Part shown: in pieces, positions 27,615-36,997 of the stretch
Numbering within the stretch: position 1 is the first letter of the stretch
Layout of the letters: the number at the start of each line of letters is the position of its first letter
Program-made: the position numbers and the translations under genes
NCBI RefSeq assembly: GCF_900143095.1
Contig: NZ_FRDA01000023.1
Coordinates: 18,450 to 82,449 of the forward strand
Direction: 5' to 3'
Length of the DNA stretch: 64,000 nucleotides
Source of the DNA: Pseudomonas asturiensis
GTDB taxonomy: Bacteria; Pseudomonadota; Gammaproteobacteria; Pseudomonadales; Pseudomonadaceae
Notes under the pieces: generated by a model
The model's input: the letters and a program-made list of their open reading frames with translations, nothing else
Told to the model about the DNA's origin: nothing
Database searches by the model: none

Positions 27615-28924
27615 TCGACCCCCTCCGCCAACACAGTGATTTCAACCCGACGATTCTTCGCCCGCCCTTCGGCAGTCGCATTGGAGCCCAGCGGCTCGGT
27701 GTCGCTGCGACCTTCTGCGGTGAAGCGTTGCGGCTGACCGGTTTTGGCAGCGAGGATCTGCAGCACCTGTTCGGCGCGTGCCTGGGACAAGGCCCAGTTG
27801 GACGGGAATCGCAGGGTCGCGATAGGCCGGTTGTCGCTGTGACCGGTGACCCGCACATCGCCCTTGACCTTGCGTATGGCGTCAGCGATGCGCAGCATCA
27901 ATGGCTGGAAATCGTCGACGATGGTGGCGCTGCCCGACGCGAACAGCTCGTCGCCGCGAATGGTCACCACCGAGCGATCCACGGCGTCTTCGACGGCCAC
28001 TTTGCCCGCCTTGATTTCTTCGGCCAGAAAGCCGGCCAGACGCGGCCGTTCGATCAGCTTGGGCTGCACGACCGGCCGGTCGATGGACTGCACCGGAATT
28101 TCGCCCAGTGCATGGATGTTCTTGAACACCGGTTCGGCGTCCGACGCCAGTTTCAGACGCAGCACGAACAACAGCAGCAACAACAGCGCCAGGCCGATTG
28201 CCACGCCGACCCACGGCGGCATGAACTGGGTCAGGCGGTCGCGGGCCAGCGTCAGGCCGCGCCAATGAGGTGACAGCTCACGCTCATGCTCGCCGCGCGC
28301 ACTGCGAATGGCCGCGCTGGTGCGTTCACGCAGGGCCTCAAGCTCGCTGCGCCCGTTGTTCATGACCCGGTAACGCCCTTCGAATCCCAGGCACATGCAC
28401 AGGTACAACAGCTCCAGCAGGTACAGCCGCTCACGCGGGCTCTGCAGGCAATGGTCAAGCAGCTGGAAGACTTTTTCGCCGCCCCATGCCTCGTTATGCA
28501 CGGTGATCAGCAGGCTCTGTTTGCCCCATTCGCTGGTGCTGCCCCAAGGCGTGCTCATCACGGCTTCATCGAGTGCTGTGCACAACACGTAACGCCCCAG
28601 CAGGACGTCGTTGCGCGCAACGCCGGCCGCTTCAGCCCGCTCTTCAAACTGACGCAGGTACGCCAGCAACTGCGCGCGCAGGCTTGCAGGTGCCGGATGC
28701 GCGATGGTGCTGCGCAACCGGGTCAGCAATGCCAGCAACGGACCGGCTGCGCTTTCCAGCGGGTTGAGACCCTGGGCCTGACCGCTCGCCAGTGGCGCTG
28801 CCGCCACACTCAGTGGCGGTGTCGGATCGGGGTTGCCGGGCGGCGCACTGCGCCCGCCCGGACGGGGCATGAACTGGGTACGATCACTGGCAGGTGGAAA
28901 CGAACCGTCGTCGTTGGAATGCAT
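27611..28924 (-). CDS. tssL: T6SS membrane protein TssL with OmpA-like domain
   Basis: A 437-residue protein made of a DotU/TssL cytoplasmic domain (about residues 50-240), one membrane span (VGVAIGLALLLLLLFVLRL, about 233-251) and a periplasmic OmpA/MotB-like peptidoglycan-binding domain (VTGHSDNRPIATLRFPSNWALS region, about 360-380). The extended form anchors the T6SS to the cell wall. The Pro-rich N-terminal 50 residues are probably disordered. Confidence 0.96.
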   Translation of the reverse strand: MHSNDDGSFPPASDRTQFMPRPGGRSAPPGNPDPTPPLSVAAAPLASGQAQGLNPLESAAGPLLALLTRLRSTIAHPAPASLRAQLLAYLRQFEERAEAAGVARNDVLLGRYVLCTALDEAVMSTPWGSTSEWGKQSLLITVHNEAWGGEKVFQLLDHCLQSPRERLYLLELLYLCMCLGFEGRYRVMNNGRSELEALRERTSAAIRSARGEHERELSPHWRGLTLARDRLTQFMPPWVGVAIGLALLLLLLFVLRLKLASDAEPVFKNIHALGEIPVQSIDRPVVQPKLIERPRLAGFLAEEIKAGKVAVEDAVDRSVVTIRGDELFASGSATIVDDFQPLMLRIADAIRKVKGDVRVTGHSDNRPIATLRFPSNWALSQARAEQVLQILAAKTGQPQRFTAEGRSDTEPLGSNATAEGRAKNRRVEITVLAEGVE

Positions 28925-28930
28925 CGCGAC

Positions 28931-30265
28931 TTATCCTCGAATGGCCCAGAAGGCCAGGTTCAGCCCGGGGAACTCGCCAGCCACATGGAAGGCGAAGCCA
29001 CCGGACTGCATCAACTGCTTCCAGTGCTCGCTGCCACGGTCCAGTTCGTAATAGGTCGATCCGGCATGGTACGGAATCTGACGTGGCGCGACCGGCAACG
29101 GCAGCAAGCCGATACCGGGGAGTTGCAGGTTGACCAGGTCGCGAATGTGCTCCACGGAGCCGATCTTGCTCTGCTGGCTGAAACGCCCGCGCAACGTTTC
29201 GCTCGGGATGTCGGCGCGCACCACCAGAATGAAGCTGGCCGTGTCGATCAGGGTCTTGTCTGCCAGCATCGCCACGTGCACGCCGTAGGCTTTCTCGACA
29301 ATCGGAATCGGCGTTGCCTTGCTGTCGATCAGCATCGACAACGCTTCACGCAGGGCATGCATGACCGGCGTGAAGCTCAAGGTCAGGTCGTCATGCTGAT
29401 AGCGGGGAAACTCTTCCGGACGGCGCGTGCCGGACGAGAAGGTCGCGAACTCGCCCGCCAGACTGACCAGCTCGCTGTAGAAACGCTCAGGATGCAGCGG
29501 GCTCAACTGGCTGAGATGGTTGATCAGCGGTTCAGCACGGTTGACCAGTTGCAGCAGCATGAAGTCAGCAATTTCCGATGCGCCGCCGGCGCCGGACGCC
29601 ACAACCCGCCCCGCCAGCGCTTCGCCACGCTGACGCAACAGGCCCTGCAGCTCGCTGCGAAACGCGGTGAGCGGCCTGCTTGCTGCCACATCGAGGACCG
29701 GCGGGATGTAGCTGTCATCCAGCACCAACGCTCGATCGGCGCGCTTTTCCTTGACCCGCACCACGCCAACGCTCGCGTAATCGCTCAGGCCGTCCTGCGC
29801 GGTCAACAGGCGCAGGGCTCTGGACCCCACGGCCACCGGCGCACGGTTTTCAAAAGGGGCGTTGTCATCGCGCACTTCGCGAACCTGACTCACGTAACGC
29901 GCGCCACCCAGCTCTTCGCCTTCGTCCACGGTATCCCGTGCACCGGCCCGCTTGAGCGGCAAGGCCAGGTAGACCACACCATCGCGCAGACTTTCGTCGA
30001 TGTTCAGCGGGCTGGGTGCCAGGTCGTCATGGGGGATACTGAACGGCGTGCCGTCAGGCAACAGGCCTCGCGCGGACACGATGGCCAGCTTGCCCTGCGC
30101 CAGCAAACCCTGGTCGATCAACAGCTCGGAAAAGCCCCACGCGCCCGCCGACAAAGGTCGGCTGCGCGCATCGATCAGATTTTCCAGATAACGGTCGTGC
30201 TGCTGGAAGTGCTGCGTTCCGATGAACATGCCTTCCGACCAGACCACTCGATTATTCCAGGACAT
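28931..30265 (-). CDS. tssK: T6SS baseplate protein TssK
   Basis: A 444-residue TssK protein with the typical start MSWNNRVVWSEGMFIGTQHFQQHDRY. TssK trimers link the baseplate to the TssJLM membrane complex. Length matches the family. It follows tssJ by 15 bases and precedes tssL by 6. Confidence 0.97.
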   Translation of the reverse strand: MSWNNRVVWSEGMFIGTQHFQQHDRYLENLIDARSRPLSAGAWGFSELLIDQGLLAQGKLAIVSARGLLPDGTPFSIPHDDLAPSPLNIDESLRDGVVYLALPLKRAGARDTVDEGEELGGARYVSQVREVRDDNAPFENRAPVAVGSRALRLLTAQDGLSDYASVGVVRVKEKRADRALVLDDSYIPPVLDVAASRPLTAFRSELQGLLRQRGEALAGRVVASGAGGASEIADFMLLQLVNRAEPLINHLSQLSPLHPERFYSELVSLAGEFATFSSGTRRPEEFPRYQHDDLTLSFTPVMHALREALSMLIDSKATPIPIVEKAYGVHVAMLADKTLIDTASFILVVRADIPSETLRGRFSQQSKIGSVEHIRDLVNLQLPGIGLLPLPVAPRQIPYHAGSTYYELDRGSEHWKQLMQSGGFAFHVAGEFPGLNLAFWAIRG

Positions 30266-30280
30266 GGATACTCCGTTTGC

Positions 30281-30787
30281 CTATTGAGCCGGGCGGGATG
30301 GGTTGGCGACGACGTCAGTGCGCACGGCCTGCACATCGAGGCTGATCTGATATTCGCGGGTCTGTCGCGGCGGTATGTCGAGCACCGCACGCCATTGGGC
30401 GCGGTCGATTTCCCGATAGCCGACCACCAGACCGACATGGCGGGTGGCCGGGTCGAGGTGACGCACCACGCTCTGCAGTTCGCCAGGCTGGATCAGGACT
30501 TCATCCCGGTCGATCAGGTCGACACCCAGCGTGGCGGGCGCACGATCGGCCAGCGCGAAGTAGTCGGCGCGCAGAAAGGACGCGGTATTTTTCAGCTCGT
30601 AGATGCGTACGCGCACAGGCGCAGCCTGGCCCGACGCACCGGGGTTCAACCCCGCAATCGCCTGAAAGTTGAGCGTGACCGTACTCTGCGAGTCAGCCGC
30701 AGGGGCATCCTTGGAAGCGGGCACATCCTTGGCACAAGCACTCAGCAGCAATACGGTGAGAGCTGCCGATACAACGCTGCGAAACAT
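30281..30787 (-). CDS. tssJ: T6SS outer-membrane lipoprotein TssJ
   Basis: A 168-residue lipoprotein with a lipobox LLSAC at about residues 14-18 and a C-terminal transthyretin-like beta-sandwich (VRIYELKNTASFLRADYF, VLIQPGELQSV). TssJ binds the TssM periplasmic end at the outer membrane. It lies between fha (47-base gap) and tssK. Confidence 0.95.
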   Translation of the reverse strand: MFRSVVSAALTVLLLSACAKDVPASKDAPAADSQSTVTLNFQAIAGLNPGASGQAAPVRVRIYELKNTASFLRADYFALADRAPATLGVDLIDRDEVLIQPGELQSVVRHLDPATRHVGLVVGYREIDRAQWRAVLDIPPRQTREYQISLDVQAVRTDVVANPSRPAQ

Positions 30788-30834
30788 CCTTAATCCTCAA
30801 TGCTGTTATTGGCTTTTTGGGTCAATCCGGCCGC

Positions 30835-32277
30835 TCAGGAGCGACGTACGCGCGCGCTGTGCTCCTCGTAGGCGCGACTGAATTCACGCCCGAAAAGATC
30901 CTGAAAATCGTCTTCCGCTTCGCGGGAAATATTGCTGTAAAGCGCTGTGAACTGTTGCCAGTACTGAGCCTGACGGGAACCGCTGAACAATCCCGACAAG
31001 CCACCCGAAGGCGCCCCCATGCGGGCCTCAAGCTCGGCGGGCTCGAAGCGCTTGAGCAAATGCTTGATCGCCGCCTGCACGCCCGCCATGACCGCCAGCT
31101 GATGCGCACGCAAATCATCGAAACTATCGGTCACAGCCTGCTCCGGTCCCATGAAAGCCTGATTACCGTGACGCAGCAGCAACAGCAACGCCTCATCGGC
31201 ATTGGGGGCGAACTTGAGCGGGTTGTTTTCCACAGGGCCGATCATGGTCTGCTGCATGCGAAATTCGGACTTGAGGCTGCTGCGCGCGCGCAAGACGTCA
31301 ATCAGGCCTTCGACCATCAGCCGGTAGCTGCGTCCGATGTCGTGCATCTGCGCTTCGGCCTGAGCAGTGTCGATCTGCAACCGATCAAGACCGGCACCGC
31401 GCAGGAACGCCTGCAGCAAGTCTGGCTGCCCGGAAACCGCTGGCTGAGCCTGAGTCGGTTCAACGACAGGTGGCGTGACCGGCGCGGGCACCTGCACAGG
31501 TTCAGGCGTGGCAAACACAGGCTCGAGGGTGACGGGCACCACCGGTTCCGGCACAGGCTCAAACGCCTGCTCAGGAACGGGCACAGCGGGCGGCGCAGAT
31601 GGCTTGAGAATGTCGGCAAAAGGATCCCAGTCATCAGGGATCAGCCCGGCAGCCGGAGCGGACACTGGCGCTACAACGGGAGCGGGCTTGGCCAGCGGCG
31701 CAGGCGCGCGAAAGTCATGCTGCTCAGCGGGCACATGATCAGGCTGGGTCGGCGGCGCGATACTGGACGGTGACAGGAAGTCGAACAGATCAGGGAAAGT
31801 GTCCTGCGACGACCCGCCCTGGAACTGCGCCGTCGAAGGTGCAGCGCTGAAAGCGGGCGAAGGCATCGGTGCTGGCGCGCTCTGGCGCCCCATCAGCGCG
31901 TCGAAGCTGCTGGACGAGTCAACGCCTGCCGAAGGGATATCCGCCACCTGCACGGCAGAGTCGATGCGCGCCTGGATCTCGTACTCACCAATGCGAATGA
32001 TCTCGCCATCCTCAAGCGGCTCGCTGTTGCCACGGCGCAGACGAATGCCCGCCTTGACCAGCTCGACGCCGTTGGTGCTGTAATCGGTCAGATAATAACG
32101 GCCGTCCTTATATTGGACGACGCAATGTTTCTGGGAAACAAGCCGTTCCGGGTCAGGAAGTACCCAGTCATTTTCTTGACCGCGGCCAATCGCCATCATC
32201 CCCATATCCATTGATTTCTCAGGACATTGTCCGGGGGTGATCTTGTGGTAACTAGTGATCGTCAAGCACAGCGACAT
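30835..32277 (-). CDS. fha: T6SS FHA-domain protein Fha (TagH)
   Basis: A 480-residue protein. The N-terminal forkhead-associated domain (about residues 25-100) has the phosphothreonine-binding signatures IGRGQENDW, SQKHCVV and STNGVEL. A long Pro/Ala/Val-rich linker (about 130-290) and a C-terminal TagH-type domain (about 290-480) follow. In P. aeruginosa, Fha1 is phosphorylated by PpkA and promotes assembly. ATG 32277 has a near-perfect AAGGAGG site; an in-frame ATG at 32328 is not used. It is the first gene of the minus-strand operon, divergent from tssA. The strong GGA-containing leader could be an RsmA site, since P. aeruginosa fha1 is RsmA-controlled. Confidence 0.95.
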   Translation of the reverse strand: MSLCLTITSYHKITPGQCPEKSMDMGMMAIGRGQENDWVLPDPERLVSQKHCVVQYKDGRYYLTDYSTNGVELVKAGIRLRRGNSEPLEDGEIIRIGEYEIQARIDSAVQVADIPSAGVDSSSSFDALMGRQSAPAPMPSPAFSAAPSTAQFQGGSSQDTFPDLFDFLSPSSIAPPTQPDHVPAEQHDFRAPAPLAKPAPVVAPVSAPAAGLIPDDWDPFADILKPSAPPAVPVPEQAFEPVPEPVVPVTLEPVFATPEPVQVPAPVTPPVVEPTQAQPAVSGQPDLLQAFLRGAGLDRLQIDTAQAEAQMHDIGRSYRLMVEGLIDVLRARSSLKSEFRMQQTMIGPVENNPLKFAPNADEALLLLLRHGNQAFMGPEQAVTDSFDDLRAHQLAVMAGVQAAIKHLLKRFEPAELEARMGAPSGGLSGLFSGSRQAQYWQQFTALYSNISREAEDDFQDLFGREFSRAYEEHSARVRRS

Positions 32278-32666
32278 CGTGCCTCCTTGCTTATATCGCA
32301 CCCAAAAAACAACCCGGAAAACATGCAACGAAGAAAGCGAGACCTGCGCACGCGTAAAACGTTCAAAAATTTATTTATAATTATCTACTGTCATGAAAAC
32401 GCGCGACTTTAAACATAAACTCGTGGCTTTGACATGGGTGCCCGCAGGATACCGTTCATCCTGTAGCCCCCGTCACAACTGCACGAAACCGACATAGCTT
32501 AACCTTGACAAGCGATATGTACTACACCAAAAATGCTCAACGCCCGAACTGCGATGATTTCATATTGATATCACGCGAAGGTATCGGCAACAATCTATAA
32601 AAAGTTGTCCATAGAAATTCCCTACCGAGCAGCATTACAGCATCTGGTTTGATAAGGAGATCGGTT
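32278..32666. promoter_or_regulatory. Divergent T6SS promoter region (fha / tssA)
   Basis: A gene-free region of 389 bases between the two halves of the T6SS. It is clearly richer in A+T than its neighbours, notably at 32365-32395 (AAATTTATTTATAATTAT). It must hold both main promoters. On the minus strand AT-rich hexamers resembling a -10 lie in that patch. A TTGACA occurs at 32505-32510 on plus, without a convincing -10 at 16-18 bases. I see no clear sigma-54 site. Confidence 0.6.
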
Positions 32667-33698
32667 TTGGTGGATGTTCCGTTGTTGCTGGCCGCCGTTT
32701 CCACCAACTTGCCTTGCGGCGAGGATCTGGAATATGACCCGGACTTTCTGCAGTTGGAGCGCGACGCCAAAGGCAAACCCGAGCGCGCCATGGGCGACTC
32801 GATACAGCCTGCCGAACCGCCTCAATGGCGCGCTATCGAACAGTCCAGTGTTGCGCTGTTACAGCGCAGCAAAGACCTGCGTATCACTCACTTTCTGCTG
32901 CAAAGTGCGCTCGCCCTCGACGGATTTTCAGGCGTGAGCAACGTGCTGACGCTCATCAGCGAGCTGCTGAAGCAATACTGGGCCGATATCTACCCGCAGC
33001 TTGACGCCGACGACGACAACGATCCCACCGTTCGGGTCAACGCACTCTCAGGCCTTGCCTGCGATACCAACGTGCGCCTGTTGCGTGAAAGCCCGCTGAT
33101 CCGCTCCCGCGCCTTTGGCACCATCAGCCTGCGCGCAGCGCTCAGTGCCAGCGGCCTGCAGACCTTCCACGACGAAAACCTGAGCAGCGAGACCCTGTCC
33201 GCCGCCTTGCGCGACAGCGACCCCGAGCAACTGAACGCCACCCGCACCGCCTTGAGCGATGCACGCGACGCTGCCGACTTCATCGAGCGCTTCGTTTCCG
33301 AGCACGTGGGCTCCGCGCAGGGCGTGGACCTGTCGGCGCTCAAGCTGCCGTTGAGACAGGCGTTGCAGATTCTCGGCGAACCCGTCCACGCCCGCGACGA
33401 CGCGCAACCGACAGACGCAGCAGCCACCGACACGAACGACAGCCCGGCGCCTGCCTTCTCTGCGCCCGCCTCTGTTGCTGCCCAGCCGCCCGAAGACATT
33501 GCCAATCGCGACGACGTGCTGCGCAGCCTGGATCGAATTCTGAGTTATTACGCCCGACACGAGCCTTCCAGCCCGCTGCCTGTGCTGTTGAACCGAGCAA
33601 AGAATCTGGTGCATGCCGATTTCGAAACCATCGTGCGCAACCTGATTCCAGACGGAATGTCCCAGTTCGAAAACTTGCGCGGACCCGAGGCTGACTGA
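32667..33698 (+). CDS. tssA: T6SS baseplate/cap protein TssA
   Basis: A 343-residue TssA (ImpA-N family) protein. The N-terminal domain has the hallmark LPCGEDLEYDPDF and PAEPPQW and DLRITHFLLQSALALDG segments; the DADDDNDPTVRVNAL segment is also typical. The start is the rare codon TTG at 32667, seven bases after a strong AAGGAG, giving MVDVPLLLAAVS as in other H1-type TssA proteins; GTG at 32670 and TTG at 32649 are alternatives. It is the first gene of the plus-strand half. Confidence 0.92.
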   Translation: MVDVPLLLAAVSTNLPCGEDLEYDPDFLQLERDAKGKPERAMGDSIQPAEPPQWRAIEQSSVALLQRSKDLRITHFLLQSALALDGFSGVSNVLTLISELLKQYWADIYPQLDADDDNDPTVRVNALSGLACDTNVRLLRESPLIRSRAFGTISLRAALSASGLQTFHDENLSSETLSAALRDSDPEQLNATRTALSDARDAADFIERFVSEHVGSAQGVDLSALKLPLRQALQILGEPVHARDDAQPTDAAATDTNDSPAPAFSAPASVAAQPPEDIANRDDVLRSLDRILSYYARHEPSSPLPVLLNRAKNLVHADFETIVRNLIPDGMSQFENLRGPEAD

Positions 33699-33793
33699 CT
33701 TCCAGACGAAGTCTCAACCCGGATCACGCAATCCCGTTACCGGCAACGACCGATGACGCCAACACCGTCGCAGCAGCGACCAGGAGGAGCAAC

Positions 33794-34309
33794 GTGGCGA
33801 AAACCAGTTCTCAGAAATTCATCGCGCGCAACCGCGCGCCTCGAGTTCAGATCGAATACGACGTGGAGCTTTACGGCGCCGAGAAGAAGGTCCAACTGCC
33901 TTTTGTCATGGGCGTGATGGCCGACCTGGCCGGCAAGCCGGCAGAGCCCCTGGCTCCGGTGGCCGATCGCAAGTTCCTGGAAATCGACGTCGACAACTTC
34001 GACTCGCGCCTCAAGGCGATGCAGCCGCGCGTGGCTTTTCACGTGCCCAACGAGCTGACCGGCGAAGGCAACCTGAGCCTGGACATCACCTTCGAGAGCA
34101 TGGATGACTTCAGCCCTGCAGCCGTTGCGCGCAAGGTCGACTCGCTCAACAAGCTGCTCGAAGCGCGTACCCAGCTGGCGAACCTGCTGACCTACATGGA
34201 CGGCAAGACCGGCGCTGAAGAAATCATCATGAAGGCCATCAAGGATCCGGCGTTGCTCCAGGCCCTGGCGAGTGCGCCAAAGCCTCAGGACTCCGAGCCC
34301 AACGCGTAA
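33794..34309 (+). CDS. tssB: T6SS sheath small subunit TssB
   Basis: A 171-residue VipA/TssB protein with family segments such as SSQKFIARNRAPRVQIEYDV and the FMGVMADLAGKP-like region. It polymerises with TssC into the contractile sheath. It starts with GTG 33794 behind AGGAGGAG. Its stop is 15 bases before tssC. Confidence 0.97.
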   Translation: MAKTSSQKFIARNRAPRVQIEYDVELYGAEKKVQLPFVMGVMADLAGKPAEPLAPVADRKFLEIDVDNFDSRLKAMQPRVAFHVPNELTGEGNLSLDITFESMDDFSPAAVARKVDSLNKLLEARTQLANLLTYMDGKTGAEEIIMKAIKDPALLQALASAPKPQDSEPNA

Positions 34310-34324
34310 TCAGGACCACACATC

Positions 34325-35818
34325 ATGACCGAATCGAGTCGCGAAAATCAGGTACAACAGGGCACCACTGAACAGACCAGTGAGTTCGCTTCGTTGCTGC
34401 TGCAGGAATTCAAACCCAAGACCGAGCGTGCGCGCGAAGCGGTGGAAACCGCTGTACGTACCCTGGCCGAACAGGCTCTGGCGCAAACGGACCTGGTGTC
34501 CAACGATGCGATCAAGTCGATCGAATCGATCATTGCCGCCATCGACGCCAAGCTCACCGCTCAGGTGAACCAGATCATCCACCATCAGGACTTCCAGCAA
34601 GTGGAAAGCGCCTGGCGGGGCCTGCACTATCTGGTCAACAACACCGAAAGCGACGAGCAGCTGAAAATTCGCGTGCTGAACATCTCCAAGCCGGAGCTGC
34701 ACAAGACCCTGAAGAAATTCAAGGGCACGGCGTGGGATCAGAGCCCGATCTTCAAGAAGATGTACGAAGAGGAATACGGCCAGTTCGGCGGTGAACCCTA
34801 CGGCTGCCTGGTGGGTGACTACTACTTCGATCAGTCGCCACCCGACGTGGAGCTGCTGGGCGAGCTGTCCAAGGTCTGCGCCGCCATGCACGCGCCGTTC
34901 ATTGCAGCGGCCTCGCCGACCGTAATGGGCATGGGCTCGTGGCAGGAGCTGTCCAACCCGCGTGACCTGACCAAGATCTTCACCACGCCGGAGTACGCGG
35001 GCTGGCGCTCGCTGCGTGAATCGGAAGACTCGCGCTACATCGGCCTGACCATGCCGCGCTTCCTGGCACGCCTGCCCTACGGCGCCAAGACGGATCCGGT
35101 GGAGGCCTTCGCGTTCGAAGAAAACACCGACGGTGCCGACAGCGCCAAGTACACCTGGGCCAACGCCGCTTACGCGATGGCGGTGAACATCAACCGTTCG
35201 TTCAAGCACTACGGTTGGTGCTCGCGGATTCGCGGTGTCGAATCGGGTGGTGAAGTCGAGAACCTGCCGGCTCACACCTTCCCGACCGACGATGGCGGCG
35301 TGGACATGAAGTGTCCGACCGAAATCGCCATCTCGGACCGTCGCGAAGCCGAGTTGGCCAAGAACGGCTTCATGCCGCTGCTGCACAAGAAGAACACTGA
35401 CTTTGCAGCGTTCATCGGTGCGCAATCGTTGCAGAAGCCTGCCGAGTATGACGACCCGGATGCCACGGCGAACGCCAACCTGGCGGCCCGTTTGCCATAC
35501 CTGTTCGCCACCTGCCGCTTCGCTCACTACCTCAAGTGCATCGTGCGCGACAAAATCGGCTCGTTCAAAGAGAAGGACGAAATGCAGCGTTGGCTGCAGG
35601 ACTGGATTCTCAACTACGTCGACGGCGATCCGGCGCACTCCACCGAAACCACCAAGGCCCAGCACCCACTGGCGGCGGCGGAAGTGGTGGTCGAGGACGT
35701 CGAAGGCAACCCGGGTTACTACAACTCACGGTTCTACCTGCGTCCGCACTATCAGCTCGAAGGCCTGACCGTATCGCTGCGTCTGGTTTCCAAGCTGCCG
35801 TCGGCCAAGGGCGCCTGA
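34325..35818 (+). CDS. tssC: T6SS sheath large subunit TssC
   Basis: A 497-residue VipB/TssC protein, normal length, with VESAWRGLHYLV, PYGCLVGDYYF and RFLARLPYG segments. It builds the sheath with TssB and carries the N-terminal helix recycled by ClpV. Followed by a stem-loop region before hcp. Confidence 0.97.
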   Translation: MTESSRENQVQQGTTEQTSEFASLLLQEFKPKTERAREAVETAVRTLAEQALAQTDLVSNDAIKSIESIIAAIDAKLTAQVNQIIHHQDFQQVESAWRGLHYLVNNTESDEQLKIRVLNISKPELHKTLKKFKGTAWDQSPIFKKMYEEEYGQFGGEPYGCLVGDYYFDQSPPDVELLGELSKVCAAMHAPFIAAASPTVMGMGSWQELSNPRDLTKIFTTPEYAGWRSLRESEDSRYIGLTMPRFLARLPYGAKTDPVEAFAFEENTDGADSAKYTWANAAYAMAVNINRSFKHYGWCSRIRGVESGGEVENLPAHTFPTDDGGVDMKCPTEIAISDRREAELAKNGFMPLLHKKNTDFAAFIGAQSLQKPAEYDDPDATANANLAARLPYLFATCRFAHYLKCIVRDKIGSFKEKDEMQRWLQDWILNYVDGDPAHSTETTKAQHPLAAAEVVVEDVEGNPGYYNSRFYLRPHYQLEGLTVSLRLVSKLPSAKGA

Positions 35819-35835
35819 CACCGTCGGCGCGTGAG

Positions 35836-35867
35836 GCTGTCGCAGTCGGCCCGCCCGCTGCGACAGC
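35836..35867 (+). other. Stem-loop between tssC and hcp
   Basis: GCTGTCGCAG (35836-35845) pairs perfectly with CTGCGACAGC (35858-35867) over a 12-base loop. There is no T-tract. With the hairpin after hcp it brackets the hcp message, which suggests processing or stability control rather than termination. Confidence 0.55.
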
Positions 35868-35981
35868 ACCGCGCCAATCGGTTTTACGAGTGCCCTGCAC
35901 TCGATTGCGAGTACGCCGTGCGCCCATGGGGGCGTGTGGCCAATCAACAGAACAGTGGTTCACGCCACATCAGGAGAGCAC

Positions 35982-36470
35982 ATGGCTGTCGATATCTTTA
36001 TCAAGATCGGTGACATCAAGGGCGAGTCCATGGACAAGACCCACAAGGATGAAGTCGATGTATTGAACTGGAGCTGGGGCATGTCCCAGACCGGCAACAT
36101 GCACACAGGCACAGGCGGTGGCGCGGGCAAGGTCAATATTCAGGACCTGTCGATCACCAAATACGTCGACAAATCCACCCCGAACCTGATGATGCACTGC
36201 TCCAGCGGCAAGCACATCGACAAGGTCAAGCTGACCGTGCGCAAAGCAGGCGGCGAAAATCAGGTCGAGTACCTGATCATCAACCTGGAAGAAGTGCTGA
36301 TCACCTCCCTGAGCACCGGCGGCTCGGGCAGCGATGATCGCCTGATCGAAAACGTCACGCTGAACTTCGCCCAGGTCCTGGTCGACTACCAGCCTCAGAA
36401 AGCCGACGGCACCAAAGAAGGCGGCCCGGTCAAATACGGCTGGAACATCCGCTCCAACACCAAGCGCTGA
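35982..36470 (+). CDS. hcp: T6SS tube protein Hcp (TssD)
   Basis: A 162-residue Hcp protein starting MAVDIFIKIGDIKGES, with the typical WSWGMSQTGNMHTGTGGGAGK and DLSITKYVDKSTP segments. Hexamers stack into the inner tube and can carry small effectors such as the amidase encoded next. ATG 35982 has CAGGAGA upstream. It is bracketed by hairpins at 35836-35867 and 36477-36505, in keeping with the very high expression usual for hcp. Confidence 0.97.
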   Translation: MAVDIFIKIGDIKGESMDKTHKDEVDVLNWSWGMSQTGNMHTGTGGGAGKVNIQDLSITKYVDKSTPNLMMHCSSGKHIDKVKLTVRKAGGENQVEYLIINLEEVLITSLSTGGSGSDDRLIENVTLNFAQVLVDYQPQKADGTKEGGPVKYGWNIRSNTKR

Positions 36471-36476
36471 GTCCTG

Positions 36477-36505
36477 GCGCTCCTGGCCTTGCCGGCCGGG
36501 AGCGC
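36477..36505 (+). terminator. Hairpin after hcp (attenuator)
   Basis: GCGCTCCTGGCC (36477-36488) pairs with GGCCGGGAGCGC (36494-36505), with one G-T pair and a five-base loop. The tail (TCGGTTGGT) is T-poor, so partial termination that keeps hcp above the downstream genes is likely. Confidence 0.6.
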
Positions 36506-36541
36506 TCGGTTGGTAATCTCCTGCCTAGCGGTGACTGAACC

Positions 36542-36997
36542 ATGGCGAAGCCCTCTTTTATCAATTTGTGGAAAGCCTACAACGACATGATGGGCACCTC
36601 GCCCAGCGGCAAGCCGTGCGACGGCCCTTGGGCCAATCAGTGTGCAATCCGCCTGAGCATTGCGCTGTGCAACGAACGTTCACTCGCGGTTAATAGCTCA
36701 ACCTACAGCGAGCCTCGTTGCGCTCATGGGCATGCCCGAGGAGCCGAGTCACTCGCCAATTGGCTGTGGAAGAAGAAACAATTAGGCGCGCCGAAGATTT
36801 ACAGCAACAGCGCGGCAGACCGGAACAGCCTGATCGACAAGACAGGCATTATTTTCTACAAGGATTTCTACTCCCAGCCGAACGATGCCGAGGGCCATCC
36901 CACCGGCGATCATATTGACCTGTGGAACCGCGGCCAGACCCAGACCGGCGATTATTTTCACCGGGCCAAGGCTGTCTGGTTCTGGGAGCTGACGTGA
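36542..36997 (+). CDS. tae4: T6SS amidase effector, Tae4 family
   Basis: A 151-residue peptidoglycan amidase of the Tae4 (NlpC/P60-like papain-fold) family. The nucleophile cysteine is Cys34 in ANQCAIRLS, and the histidine is His124 in TGDHIDLWN, with Asp126 or Asp137 as the acid. Tae4 enzymes cut D-Glu-mDAP bonds in neighbouring cells' cell walls. No signal peptide is present, as expected for a secreted cargo. It lies between hcp and tssE, where P. aeruginosa HSI-I has tagJ. Its stop overlaps the next start (TGATG). The ribosome-binding site is weak. Confidence 0.9.
   Translation: MAKPSFINLWKAYNDMMGTSPSGKPCDGPWANQCAIRLSIALCNERSLAVNSSTYSEPRCAHGHARGAESLANWLWKKKQLGAPKIYSNSAADRNSLIDKTGIIFYKDFYSQPNDAEGHPTGDHIDLWNRGQTQTGDYFHRAKAVWFWELT

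Noticed and set aside
28286..30793. Long plus-strand open frame (835 codons) opposite tssL, tssK and tssJ
   Set aside because: It is antisense to three well-defined T6SS genes, has no family character and is a by-product of high third-position GC.
32505..32510. TTGACA as the -35 of tssA
   Set aside because: No acceptable -10 hexamer at 16-18 bases downstream.
35890..35910. Possible sigma-54 promoter before hcp (TGCACTCGATTGC)
   Set aside because: The spacing between the -24-like and -12-like parts is one base short and the GG of the -24 element is missing.
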